Shown here piece by piece: positions 1-6,100 of a stretch of DNA of 13,397 nucleotides. Below the pieces are notes generated by a model. It did no database searches, was not told the DNA's origin, and was given only the letters and a program-made list of their open reading frames with translations. This DNA is from an uncultured Ilumatobacter sp. GTDB taxonomy: Bacteria; Actinomycetota; Acidimicrobiia; Acidimicrobiales; Ilumatobacteraceae. The position numbers and the translations under genes were made by a program. The number at the start of each line of letters is the position of its first letter. Position 1 is the stretch's first letter. The stretch lies in assembly GCA_937905835.1 (NCBI GenBank), contig CALCXK010000096.1, positions 1 to 13,397 of the forward strand. The letters are read 5' to 3'.

Positions 1-89
1 GGGCCGCTCGCGCTCTCGTTGACGATCGCTCCCCAACAAGTCCCGACACCGCCGGTGAGGTAGCGGGTGATCTGGCGCGGCGAGTGCCG

Positions 90-302
90 TCAGCCGGTGA
101 AGCCAGCGGCCTTGTGTGAGCCGTCGCAGAAGGGCTTGTTCGACGACGCACCGCAACGGCACAGCGCGACCTTCGCCTTGACGCTCTCGAGCCGGTCGGT
201 TTTCCAGGTGAGCGGCTCACCATGTTCGGACATGACCGGCACGCCACCACTCACCAGGTACGGGCCGCCTGCGGCCACCGTGATCTTCTGTTCATCAGAC
301 AT
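90..302 (-). CDS. CDGSH iron-sulfur domain protein
   Basis: A 70-residue protein whose C-terminal half is a CDGSH-type 2Fe-2S motif. The expected 3 Cys + 1 His ligands are Cys48, Cys50, Cys59 and His63, with the Pro-Phe-Cys-Asp-Gly-Ser-His core at 57-63. There is no membrane segment, so it should be cytoplasmic, unlike mitoNEET. The family binds a redox-active, pH-labile cluster; its partners here are unknown. The frame is open further upstream, but the ATG at 302 is preferred because AAGGA lies about 8 bases before it and the family-like sequence begins there. It lies 70 bases after the YceI gene on the same strand, probably in the same transcript. A damaged second copy of this gene lies at 1542-1621. 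Family call is firm; the role is inferred. Confidence 0.9.
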   Translation of the reverse strand: MSDEQKITVAAGGPYLVSGGVPVMSEHGEPLTWKTDRLESVKAKVALCRCGASSNKPFCDGSHKAAGFTG

Positions 303-372
303 GTGCTGTTCCTTGCTTCTTGGGGCGTTGGTTGAGGGCTCTGGATTCGACGGGTGATCGGCCTGCGCGAAC

Positions 373-906
373 TTACGAAATTCTCCGGGCGATAGCTGCA
401 ACCTTCAGCTGCAGGTTCTGGCCGACAACGAAGGCCGGCAACTTGCCAACACCGATCGCTTTGCGGTCAACGGTTGCAGTTGCGGTGAAGGACCCCGTGT
501 CACCGGTGACGTCGACACCAGCGATTGCCACGTCGACCGGCGAGGACTGACCCTTGATCGTGACGACGCCAGCCGCGGTATGGGTGGCGTCATTGGAGGA
601 GACGTGTTCAGCTCGAAAGCTGATCGCTGCGTGGTTGTCGGTGTCGAGGAAGTCCCTGCTCACGACGTGCTTGTTGCGCTTGGCATTCTTGCTTGAGTAC
701 GACGCCGCGGCGACGGTGACGTCGACTCGGGTCACTTCGTGGTTCGCATCAATTTCGATTGTCCCGGAGGTGACTGCGAGAGTGGCCGGGACCGTGAAGA
801 CCCCGAGCATTTTGACCGACACGTTGACGGTTGTCGCGCCCGTGTCGAGTTGCCAGATGCCGGCAGGGAGTTGGGTGGTGCCAGCGGGGAGTTGGGTGGT
901 GGTCAT
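373..906 (-). CDS. YceI family protein
   Basis: A 177-residue protein with the YceI lipocalin-like beta-barrel pattern: W-x-L-D near residue 18, then a VNVSVKMLGVF-type strand, an Arg-Asp-Phe-Leu-Asp segment followed by a His-Ala-Ala-Ile-Ser-Phe strand, and the closing LPAFVVG and AIARRIS strands. YceI proteins bind polyisoprenoid or other amphiphilic ligands and are often induced by stress. No signal peptide is visible, so this member is probably cytoplasmic. The start at 906 is chosen over an in-frame ATG at 957 because AGGAG stands 5 bases before it. The first 16 residues contain a duplicated TTQLPAG heptapeptide from a 21-bp tandem repeat, so the original N-terminus was probably shorter. 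It is divergent from marR and shares its control region; the CDGSH gene follows it. Confidence 0.9.
   Translation of the reverse strand: MTTTQLPAGTTQLPAGIWQLDTGATTVNVSVKMLGVFTVPATLAVTSGTIEIDANHEVTRVDVTVAAASYSSKNAKRNKHVVSRDFLDTDNHAAISFRAEHVSSNDATHTAAGVVTIKGQSSPVDVAIAGVDVTGDTGSFTATATVDRKAIGVGKLPAFVVGQNLQLKVAAIARRIS
859..900. repeat. 21-bp tandem repeat in the yceI 5' end
   Basis: Two adjacent 21-base units, 859-879 and 880-900, differ at only two positions. They keep the reading frame and duplicate the heptapeptide TTQLPAG at the start of the YceI protein. This looks like a recent slippage duplication next to the start codon. Confidence 0.85.
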
Positions 907-961
907 GAGATCTCCTGGGGGTTGTGTGGGTTTCGAAAGCGAGGAGATGGTCATCAATTAC

Positions 962-1020
962 TTGACCTATCAACTAGTTACTTGACGGGTCAACATAACA
1001 ACGGAAACTTGTCGCGTCAA
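962..1020. promoter_or_regulatory. Three TTGAC-type dyads, candidate MarR operator
   Basis: Three related 12-base dyads lie between the divergent yceI and marR starts: TTGACCTATCAA (962-973), TTGACGGGTCAA (982-993) and TTGTCGCGTCAA (1009-1020). The middle one has 5-base arms that pair perfectly; the outer two are imperfect. The first two also share the preceding TTAC, so TTACTTGAC recurs exactly 20 bases apart. MarR dimers bind such short dyads in their own divergent promoters, so these are the likely sites of the adjacent regulator. The repeats are seen directly; the binding is inferred. Confidence 0.6.
992..1020 (-). promoter_or_regulatory. Candidate promoter for yceI-CDGSH
   Basis: Read leftward, TTGACG (1020-1015) and TATGTT (997-992) are separated by 17 bases, a good sigma-70-type match. 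The -35 lies in the third dyad and the -10 overlaps the second, so a regulator bound there would block it. Transcription would begin roughly 80 bases before the yceI ATG. Confidence 0.5.
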
Positions 1021-1024
1021 CCAC

Positions 1025-1030
1025 TACAGT
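1025..1030 (+). promoter_or_regulatory. Candidate -10 element of a leaderless marR mRNA
   Basis: TACAGT fits the actinobacterial TANNNT -10 pattern and ends 7 bases before the ATG at 1038. No Shine-Dalgarno site precedes that ATG. The transcript could therefore begin at or next to the start codon. The third operator dyad ends 4 bases upstream, consistent with autoregulation. Confidence 0.4.
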
Positions 1031-1037
1031 GAATTTG

Positions 1038-1562
1038 ATGACGGAACCCCGTTGGCTCGACGACACACAGCAAGCAGCTTGGCGGGCACTGCTGGCACTC
1101 GTGAACCGCGGACTCCCCCAGCTTGAGCACACGTTCAAGGCCCATGGCTTGCTCGCGGTGCACTACTCAATTCTCGTTGGGTTATCGGCGTCCGCTGACG
1201 ACACGATGCGACTCTCCGACCTCGCCGACGCTGCGAACGTCTCACAGAGCCGCCTCACCCATCGACTTCGGACTCTGGTCGACCGCAACATCGTCGAGGT
1301 GACTGCCGACTCGGCTGACGGCCGTGGCAAGAACGCGACACTCACCGCATCCGGGCGCCAGCTCCTCGAATCACTCGCGCCGTCTCATGCCGAAAATGTG
1401 CAGCAGATGCTCTTCGATCATCTCACTGCGACCGAAACCGCGAACATCGCGAGCGGCCTGGCCAAGATCGCCGCACATCTGTGCAACCCCGACCCCAAAG
1501 CCGACCCCAAAGCCGACGTGGCGATGTCCTGGGTCGCTCCGACAGCGCGACCTTCGCCCTGA
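1038..1562 (+). CDS. MarR family transcriptional regulator
   Basis: A 174-residue winged helix-turn-helix protein. N-terminal dimerisation helices cover about residues 10-50; the DNA-binding domain spans about 57-105, with MRLSDLADAANVSQSRLTHRL as helix-turn-helix and a wing containing Asp-Gly-Arg-Gly (94-97). The only Cys is near the C-terminus (HLC), so this is not a classic N-terminal-Cys OhrR sensor. An in-frame GTG at 1029 is an alternative start, but ATG 1038 fits a leaderless transcript. The tail after about residue 150 is odd: it contains a tandem DPKA repeat, and the last residues and stop codon are read from DNA that is an inverted copy of part of the CDGSH gene. It probably represses the divergent yceI-CDGSH pair and itself; the inducer is unknown. 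Confidence 0.88.
   Translation: MTEPRWLDDTQQAAWRALLALVNRGLPQLEHTFKAHGLLAVHYSILVGLSASADDTMRLSDLADAANVSQSRLTHRLRTLVDRNIVEVTADSADGRGKNATLTASGRQLLESLAPSHAENVQQMLFDHLTATETANIASGLAKIAAHLCNPDPKADPKADVAMSWVAPTARPSP
1491..1514. repeat. 12-bp tandem repeat in marR 3' end
   Basis: The unit GACCCCAAAGCC occurs twice in a row (1491-1502, 1503-1514) and encodes DPKADPKA in the MarR tail. It lies just before the CDGSH-derived segment, in a region that looks rearranged. Confidence 0.85.
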
Positions 1563-1621
1563 CGCTCTCGAGTCAGTCGATCTTCCAGGTGAGCGGCTCA
1601 CCACGGGCGGTCCGCCTGCGG
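1542..1621 (-). pseudogene. Decayed partial copy of the CDGSH gene
   Basis: Bases 1542-1603 match 161-222 of the intact CDGSH gene with 5 differences in 62 bases, all transitions. Bases 1604-1621 match 257-274 at 14 of 18. The missing 34 bases lie exactly between two copies of the 7-mer CTCACCA (216-222 and 250-256 in the intact copy), the mark of a slippage deletion, and shift the frame. In the original frame the remnant reads GEPLTWKID, then TGA, then LESVRAKVALS, against GEPLTWKTDRLESVKAKVALC in the intact protein. Similarity stops sharply just before the iron-sulfur ligands, so no function remains. Weaker resemblance may go on to about 1640. Unlike the intact gene, it lies inside the 3' end of marR, antisense to it. 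Confidence 0.85.
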
Positions 1622-1657
1622 TCGATATGAGCCTCTTTGTATGCGCGCCGCCTCTGT

Positions 1658-1731
1658 TATAAAGTTTGGCGTCCTGAAACGATTGCCTGGCAGCGTTACC
1701 CGCCTCGCTATCTCGCCAAACCAATTACAAT
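1658..1731 (+). promoter_or_regulatory. Possible promoter elements before the 1751 ORF
   Basis: This stretch is more AT-rich than its surroundings and holds two -10-like hexamers, TATAAA (1658-1663) and TACAAT (1726-1731). A weak TTTGTA lies 16 bases before the first; no good -35 is seen for the second. Either could serve the ORF at 1751; the second would give a leader of only about a dozen bases containing the AAGGGG ribosome site. Confidence 0.3.
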
Positions 1732-1750
1732 TTAAAACAAGGGGAAACAA

Positions 1751-2041
1751 ATGCGCTTCTATCAAATGATGGAGTTCCGATCAACGACTGATGATGCCGT
1801 TGCCGAAATCAAACGATTCAAGGATTTGATGGGCGCAGAGACGACCGCCCGGCGCGCCACGGTCTGCGTCGATCGAGATGATCCCGGCCTCATCGTGCAG
1901 ATCATCGAGTTCGATTCCTATGACGAGGCGATGCAAAACAATGAGCACGAGACCACCCAGGCAGAGTCGGCCAAAATCGAGGATTCCAGCGGCGGGGTGA
2001 GTTTCCGCAACCTTGATGTGGTTGAGGTCATCGATATCTAG
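1751..2041 (+). CDS. Small protein of unknown function
   Basis: A 96-residue acidic protein that I do not recognise. Its start is well supported: AAGGGG at 1739-1744 lies 6 bases before the ATG. The pattern (MRFYQMMEF strand, a helix DAVAEIKRFKDLMGA, a strand LIVQIIEFDSYDEAMQNNEHE, and a closing VSFRNLDVVEVI strand) resembles a dimeric alpha-beta barrel, the fold of antibiotic-biosynthesis-monooxygenase-like and stress-response A/B barrel proteins. That is a fold-level guess from strand/helix order only. The upstream region is AT-rich compared with its surroundings. The MFS gene follows 47 bases later on the same strand and lacks its own 5' end, so this ORF may have arrived with, or been exposed by, a rearrangement here. 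Confidence 0.7.
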   Translation: MRFYQMMEFRSTTDDAVAEIKRFKDLMGAETTARRATVCVDRDDPGLIVQIIEFDSYDEAMQNNEHETTQAESAKIEDSSGGVSFRNLDVVEVIDI

Positions 2042-2088
2042 GCCCCACACGCAGTACCGAACCCGATCGAGCCGGACAGCGACGCCAT

Positions 2089-3216
2089 GTGTCTCGTGCA
2101 GCCTCGCGAGTTGGCTCAGAACGTCGTTGTTCCGGGCGCGCTGACTGCGCCATGTTCGATCAGTCTCTCGGAGCCCTAGGAGTTGCGGCCCTCGTATACG
2201 GCCTCGGGAGAGCGCCGATGGCGCTGAGCGGACCCACGCTGGTGCGGTGGTTCGGGATGGGCAGAGCATTCGTTGTCGTCTTAAGCGTTCTCGCCCTCGC
2301 CGTCATGTCGATGGCATTAGCAACGACCTGGCCCATGTTCTTGATCTCACTGGCGTGTGTCGGGCTTGCATCGGGGCCAATCGATTCACTCGGTGCTGGC
2401 TTCATCACGGCCATCAGAGATGTGGGGTCATCGGGGCTGGTGCATGGTGCGTATGGCGTGGGTGCGACGCTCGGGCCGCTAATCGTGGTCGCTGTATCGA
2501 GCTGGCGTCTTGCCCTCGGACTCTCCGGGGCAATCGTCATCGCGGCTGCCCTGGTCGCCTTGCGGAGCCAGCAAGCCTGGCCCGACATCGTGCCCCACGT
2601 GCGCACGACAGGCAGTCGTTTGCCGTTCGCACCCGCAGCGCTGTCACTCGGAGCCTTCGGTGCATTTGTCGGCATGGAAGTCACCACCGGACAGTGGGCT
2701 TTCACCCAGCTCACCGAAGGGCGACACGCGGGTGATGCCCTGGCGGCGGTCGCTGTCGCGCTCTTCTGGGGAGGCCTGGCCATCGGCCGCCTTGTGCTGA
2801 TCAGACCATCGGTCCGTGAGATGGCTGATCGAGTTGGGCTGTCCCGACTTGCCCTTGTATCACTCTGCAGCGTTGCCTCCCTGGCCTTCGTGCCTCCTAG
2901 GCTCGCCGTCGTCAGCCTGGCATTCGCGGGGCTGACGCTGGCGCCCATCGTGCCAACACTCTTCGCATCCACGGTGACCCGAGTGGGGGCCGACCATGCC
3001 CAGCGACTCGCTGTCTTGCAGCTGCTCGCCACCAACATCGGTGGAATTGGCTTGCCGTTCCTGACCGGTCAACTGGTTGATGCGATGGAACCGTCGGTGA
3101 TCGTCATTGTCATCGTTGCCGCCGCTGCAATCGGTGCTCTGCTGCTCGGCGCCATCGAGCGGCTTCCGGTACGGACCAGCATCGGCCCGTTACACGTGAC
3201 TCAATTGCCGTCATGA
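2089..3216 (+). CDS. MFS transporter lacking its first membrane helix
   Basis: A 375-residue membrane protein of the major facilitator superfamily. About eleven hydrophobic segments are visible, from LGALGVAALVYGLGRAPMAL (about residue 28 onward) to IVIVIVAAAAIGALLLG near the C-terminus. They read as TM2 to TM12: the segment Leu-Gly-Ala-Leu-Gly that normally starts TM2 is only about 25 residues from the start. The GTG at 2089 is the first start in frame after a TGA at 2023, and the intervening codons are hydrophilic, so TM1 is absent, not merely unannotated. ATG 2152 is an alternative start. Neither has a clear ribosome site. The rest of the frame is intact. It may be a recent 5' truncation (pseudogene) or an unusual 11-TM variant; substrate unknown. 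Confidence 0.75.
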   Translation: MSRAASRVGSERRCSGRADCAMFDQSLGALGVAALVYGLGRAPMALSGPTLVRWFGMGRAFVVVLSVLALAVMSMALATTWPMFLISLACVGLASGPIDSLGAGFITAIRDVGSSGLVHGAYGVGATLGPLIVVAVSSWRLALGLSGAIVIAAALVALRSQQAWPDIVPHVRTTGSRLPFAPAALSLGAFGAFVGMEVTTGQWAFTQLTEGRHAGDALAAVAVALFWGGLAIGRLVLIRPSVREMADRVGLSRLALVSLCSVASLAFVPPRLAVVSLAFAGLTLAPIVPTLFASTVTRVGADHAQRLAVLQLLATNIGGIGLPFLTGQLVDAMEPSVIVIVIVAAAAIGALLLGAIERLPVRTSIGPLHVTQLPS

Positions 3217-3226
3217 GCATCGAGCT

Positions 3227-3239
3227 GCCGAACTTCGGC
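3227..3239. terminator. Possible hairpin between convergent genes
   Basis: GCCGAA-C-TTCGGC is a perfect 6-base stem in the 29-base gap between the convergent MFS and gntR genes; outer bases can pair with one bulge. There is no clear U-tract and the loop is a single base, so a terminator role is only suggested by position. Confidence 0.3.
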
Positions 3240-3245
3240 GCTGCT

Positions 3246-4001
3246 TCAGAGCGTTTGGAAGGCAACGCGCATGCCGACAGCTGAACGCTCGGTACGAATT
3301 TCGGTGGCCTCGCCGCGCAGCAATGCTCGGTCATAGAGAAACGCCGCGCCATCGACCGTTCGCGACACTCGAATTGACTCAAGCGCTGCACTGCCCGGCA
3401 TGACTCCCAACAGCGCTGCCTCGTCGTCGTCGAGGCTCACTGCCCGAATCGTTTCCGACGCCCGATCGAGCGCGATGCCGCACTGTTCGCCAAGCACGTC
3501 GTACAACGACCGGCTCGCAAAGTCAGCATTCGAAATCTCCGACCACAGGGATGTAGCGAGCACGCTGCGCTGCAACACCAGTGCCTCGCCACCGGTCGAA
3601 CGAAGGCGAACGAGCGCGACCATTGCGACATCGTCTGCCATGGCGAGCGCAGCGCGAACCGCGTCAGCATCCGCCGGGTCGGTCTCGATCACCAGTACCT
3701 CGGTCGCAACGTCGATGCCCTGGTGGGTCATCTCCTGCGTGAAGCTGGAGAGATGGTCGAGGTCGTACCGAACGCTCGGCGGCTCGGACACGAACGTGCC
3801 TTTGCCTTTCGCGGCGCGCACCAACCCTTCGGCTTCAAGCTCGGCGATTGCCTGGCGCAGCGTCATCACCGTGACCCCGTACTCCTCGGCGAGCGCGTGC
3901 TGCGCCGGCAAGCGCTGCCCTGTCGAGAACTCGTTCTGCGCGATGCGTTCGCGCAGGTCGTTCGAGATCGACTGATACTTCGGCAGCTCGCTCAGGCCCA
4001 T
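3246..4001 (-). CDS. GntR family regulator, HutC subfamily (UTRA domain)
   Basis: A 251-residue regulator. Residues about 7-70 form the GntR winged helix-turn-helix (PKYQSISNDLRERIAQNEF, LPAQHALAEEYGVTVMTLRQAIAELEAEGLV, KGKGTFV). Residues about 85-245 form the UTRA effector domain (YDLDHLSSFTQEM, LRSTGGEALVLQRSVLATSLW, SLYDVLGEQCGIAL, SAALESIRVSRTVDGAAFLYDRAL). UTRA domains bind small ligands such as sugar phosphates, urocanate or fatty acids; the ligand here cannot be read. The ATG is 11 bases after the trpA stop on the same strand, without a strong ribosome site, so it is probably translated from the trpBA transcript. A GTCTAGAC palindrome of the HutC/DasR type before trpB is the likely binding site, implying autoregulation. 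Confidence 0.9.
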   Translation of the reverse strand: MGLSELPKYQSISNDLRERIAQNEFSTGQRLPAQHALAEEYGVTVMTLRQAIAELEAEGLVRAAKGKGTFVSEPPSVRYDLDHLSSFTQEMTHQGIDVATEVLVIETDPADADAVRAALAMADDVAMVALVRLRSTGGEALVLQRSVLATSLWSEISNADFASRSLYDVLGEQCGIALDRASETIRAVSLDDDEAALLGVMPGSAALESIRVSRTVDGAAFLYDRALLRGEATEIRTERSAVGMRVAFQTL

Positions 4002-4012
4002 GTCGAACGGCC

Positions 4013-4822
4013 CTAGAACGCTTCGTCGAGGGCAACTCGCATCGCGCTGACCTGCGATGCGACCTGATCGATCGACCCGCCGTCGAGCAACGTACGCATC
4101 AGCGCCGACGCAACGATGACGCCGTCGGACGAGCGCGCTGCCGAGACTGCATGTTCGGGGTTGGAGATGCCAAACCCGATGATCACCGGCAAGTCAGAGA
4201 TCGCCTTGACCCGCTGGCTGAGGATCGACGCCGCGTTGTCGAGTTCGGCGCGCTCACCCGTCGTGCCCATCGTGCTGACGGTGTAGACGAACCCACGGGT
4301 GCGTTCGACAAGTTGCGCCAGCCGCTCGTCGGAACTCACGGGTGCGGCGAGCAGCACATTCTCGATGCCGTGGGCCGTCGCTGCCTCCTGCCACTCACCG
4401 GCCAGCTCGAACGGCAAGTCGGGCAGGATCGCCGCGGCACACCCGGCAGCTGCCAGGTCAGAGGCGAACCGCTCGTTGCCGTAACGGAACACCAGGTTGA
4501 AGTAGGTCATTGCGATGAGCGGAACAGCGAACTCGCGTGTCCGGAGCTCGCTCAGCGCGCCGTGCGGCGTGATCCCGTTATCGAGTGCCTGGACCGATGC
4601 CTGCTGAATCGTCGGGCCGTCCATTGCCGGGTCGGAAAAGGGGATCCCGATCTCGACGGCGTCAGCACCTGCCTCGATCACTGCTTCGACGCAGTCCATC
4701 CAGTTCGCCACGACGCCAGCGGTGACATACGGGAGCAGCAGCTTACGGCCACTGTCGCGCTTGGCCGTCAGCTCGGCTTGAAGTGACCGGGTGTTGATGT
4801 GGTTGTCGACGAGGTCGCTCAT
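4013..4822 (-). CDS. trpA: Tryptophan synthase alpha chain
   Basis: A 269-residue TIM-barrel protein of normal length for TrpA. It splits indole-3-glycerol phosphate into indole and glyceraldehyde 3-phosphate; indole passes to TrpB through the alpha-beta tunnel. The catalytic pair is present: Glu57 (in VEIGIPFSDP) and Asp68 (in the MDGP motif; other TrpA proteins usually have Ala-Asp-Gly-Pro, so Met67 is a small deviation). The loop STMGTTGER corresponds to the mobile loop 6, and the phosphate-binding GFGISNPEH and SDGVIVASAL segments follow. The frame is open further upstream, but ATG 4822 is the start: its ATGA overlaps the trpB stop, the usual translational coupling of trpBA. A GntR gene follows at 11 bases. 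No other trp gene is in the window. Confidence 0.97.
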   Translation of the reverse strand: MSDLVDNHINTRSLQAELTAKRDSGRKLLLPYVTAGVVANWMDCVEAVIEAGADAVEIGIPFSDPAMDGPTIQQASVQALDNGITPHGALSELRTREFAVPLIAMTYFNLVFRYGNERFASDLAAAGCAAAILPDLPFELAGEWQEAATAHGIENVLLAAPVSSDERLAQLVERTRGFVYTVSTMGTTGERAELDNAASILSQRVKAISDLPVIIGFGISNPEHAVSAARSSDGVIVASALMRTLLDGGSIDQVASQVSAMRVALDEAF

Positions 4823-6006
4823 TCGCCCAACCGCTCCCGCACCTGGGCGACGTCTTTGTCGCCACGCCCGGACAGGTTGACGAGCACGTTCTTGCCGGCC
4901 AACTCCTTGGCGTTCTCGATCACCCACGCAATTGCATGAGCCGACTCAAGTGCCGGGATGATGCCCTCGCGCTTCGAAAGGATCTGGAAGGCGTCGACCA
5001 CCATGTCGTCGGTCACTGGGTAGTACTCGGCGCGGCCCATGTCGGCGAGGTTCGAGTGTTCGGGCCCGACACCGGGATAATCGAGGCCAGCCGAGATCGA
5101 CTCGGCTTCGACCACTTGGCCGACTTCGTCTTGCAAAAAATGCGCCTTCATACCGTGCACGACGGCGGGAACACCCCGGCCAACTGCAGCGCCGCCAGCA
5201 GGCTCGACACCGACGAGGCGAACCTCGGGATGATCGACGAAGCCCGCAAACAGGCCCGCCGCGTTCGACCCACCACCGACGCACGCCACAGCGACGTCGG
5301 GCATCTTGCCGAGCCGGGCAACGACTTGGCGTTGCGCTTCGCAGCCAATGATCTCGTGGAAGCTCCGCACCATCCAGGGGTAAGGGTGCGGGCCCATCAC
5401 GGTGCCGATGCAGTAGTAGGTGTGCTCGACTTCGGTCACCCACGCGCGCATCGCCTCGTTGACCGCGTCCTTCAAGGTGCGACTGCCAGAGGAGGCCGGG
5501 ATGACGGTCGCCCCAAGCAAGCCCATGCGGTAGACGTTGAGCTCCTGGCGCTTGATGTCGACTTCTCCCATATACACGGTGCAGGTCATGCCGAACAGTG
5601 CAGCTGCAGTCGCGGTAGCGACGCCGTGCTGGCCGGCACCGGTTTCGGCGATCAGATGCGTCTTGCCCATGCGCTTCGCGAGGAGTGCCTGGCCAATCAC
5701 GTTGTTGATCTTGTGGCTGCCCGTGTGGTTGAGGTCTTCACGCTTGAGCATCAGCCGGAGGCCAAGGTCGGCGCTGAGGTTGTCGCAGTCGGTGAGCGGT
5801 GATGGGCGCCCGACATAGTTCGTCAGGATGTCGAGGAACTCCTGTCGGAATGCAGTGTCAGACCAAGCGTCGCGGAAGGCCGCTTCGACTTCCTGGCATG
5901 CGCCGACGAGCGGTTCAGGAACGTAGCGACCACCGTAATCGCCGAAAAAGCCCAGGGCATCGGGCTCCGTCATCTTCGTGCGTTGTACCGAACTGACTTC
6001 CAGCAT
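4819..6006 (-). CDS. trpB: Tryptophan synthase beta chain
   Basis: A 395-residue PLP enzyme of normal TrpB1 length; it condenses indole with serine to form tryptophan. The PLP-binding lysine is Lys99 in HTGSHKINN, the catalytic Glu is Glu121 in ETGAGQHG, and the PLP phosphate loop GGGSNA lies at 244-249. GRYVPE near residue 27 and GRPSPL near 66 are typical of the family. The start at 6006 is supported by AAAGGA 6 bases before the ATG; an internal ATG at 5973 lacks this. The 90-base gap to the upstream YHYH gene holds a double TCTAGA palindrome (6041-6056), so the operon probably has its own promoter here. The leader is too short for a T-box or a classical attenuator. Confidence 0.98.
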   Translation of the reverse strand: MLEVSSVQRTKMTEPDALGFFGDYGGRYVPEPLVGACQEVEAAFRDAWSDTAFRQEFLDILTNYVGRPSPLTDCDNLSADLGLRLMLKREDLNHTGSHKINNVIGQALLAKRMGKTHLIAETGAGQHGVATATAAALFGMTCTVYMGEVDIKRQELNVYRMGLLGATVIPASSGSRTLKDAVNEAMRAWVTEVEHTYYCIGTVMGPHPYPWMVRSFHEIIGCEAQRQVVARLGKMPDVAVACVGGGSNAAGLFAGFVDHPEVRLVGVEPAGGAAVGRGVPAVVHGMKAHFLQDEVGQVVEAESISAGLDYPGVGPEHSNLADMGRAEYYPVTDDMVVDAFQILSKREGIIPALESAHAIAWVIENAKELAGKNVLVNLSGRGDKDVAQVRERLGE

Positions 6007-6040
6007 CGGGCGTCCTTTCTACCGACTCGACTCTCGACTC

Positions 6041-6056
6041 TTCTAGAAGTCTAGAC
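6041..6056. promoter_or_regulatory. Double TCTAGA palindrome, candidate GntR/HutC operator
   Basis: Two 8-base perfect palindromes abut: TTCTAGAA (6041-6048) and GTCTAGAC (6049-6056). The second equals the core of the DasR/NagR operator (consensus centre TGGTCTAGACCA), bound by HutC-subfamily GntR proteins. It lies 43 bases before the trpB start, in the operon that encodes such a regulator. Read leftward, the TAGACT inside it (6054-6049) could be a -10 hexamer, though no convincing -35 is seen. The sequence match is direct; the pairing with the local regulator is inferred. Confidence 0.6.
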
Positions 6057-6073
6057 AGGTTGTGACGGAAACA

Positions 6074-6100
6074 CGATCAGTGCTCAGCAACAGCGATCAG
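6074..6100. repeat. CGATCAG direct repeats 20 bp apart
   Basis: CGATCAG occurs at 6074-6080 and 6094-6100, about two helical turns apart, upstream of trpB; the right copy contains the stop codon of the YHYH gene. It may be chance or a second regulator site. Confidence 0.3.

Noticed and set aside
1..89. Open leftward frame at the left edge, with a possible GTG around position 50
   Set aside because: Too short, no ribosome site and no recognisable motif; it could be the start of a downstream gene or non-coding DNA.
961..1020. TTGAC repeats as a CRISPR-like or phage-type array
   Set aside because: The units are 12-base dyads at 20 and 27 bases in a divergent promoter; operators explain them better.
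1371..1724. 117-codon leftward open frame across the CDGSH remnant
   Set aside because: The part that matches CDGSH changes frame after the 34-bp deletion; the rest is antisense to marR. It is better described as a pseudogene fragment.
2160..3038. 292-codon leftward open frame opposite the MFS gene
   Set aside because: Ser/Thr/Pro/Ala-rich shadow translation, while the sense strand gives eleven clean membrane segments.
6007..6096. T-box or tryptophan attenuator before trpB
   Set aside because: Only about 40 bases separate the likely promoter from the start, there is no Trp-rich leader peptide, and no specifier-loop structure is seen.
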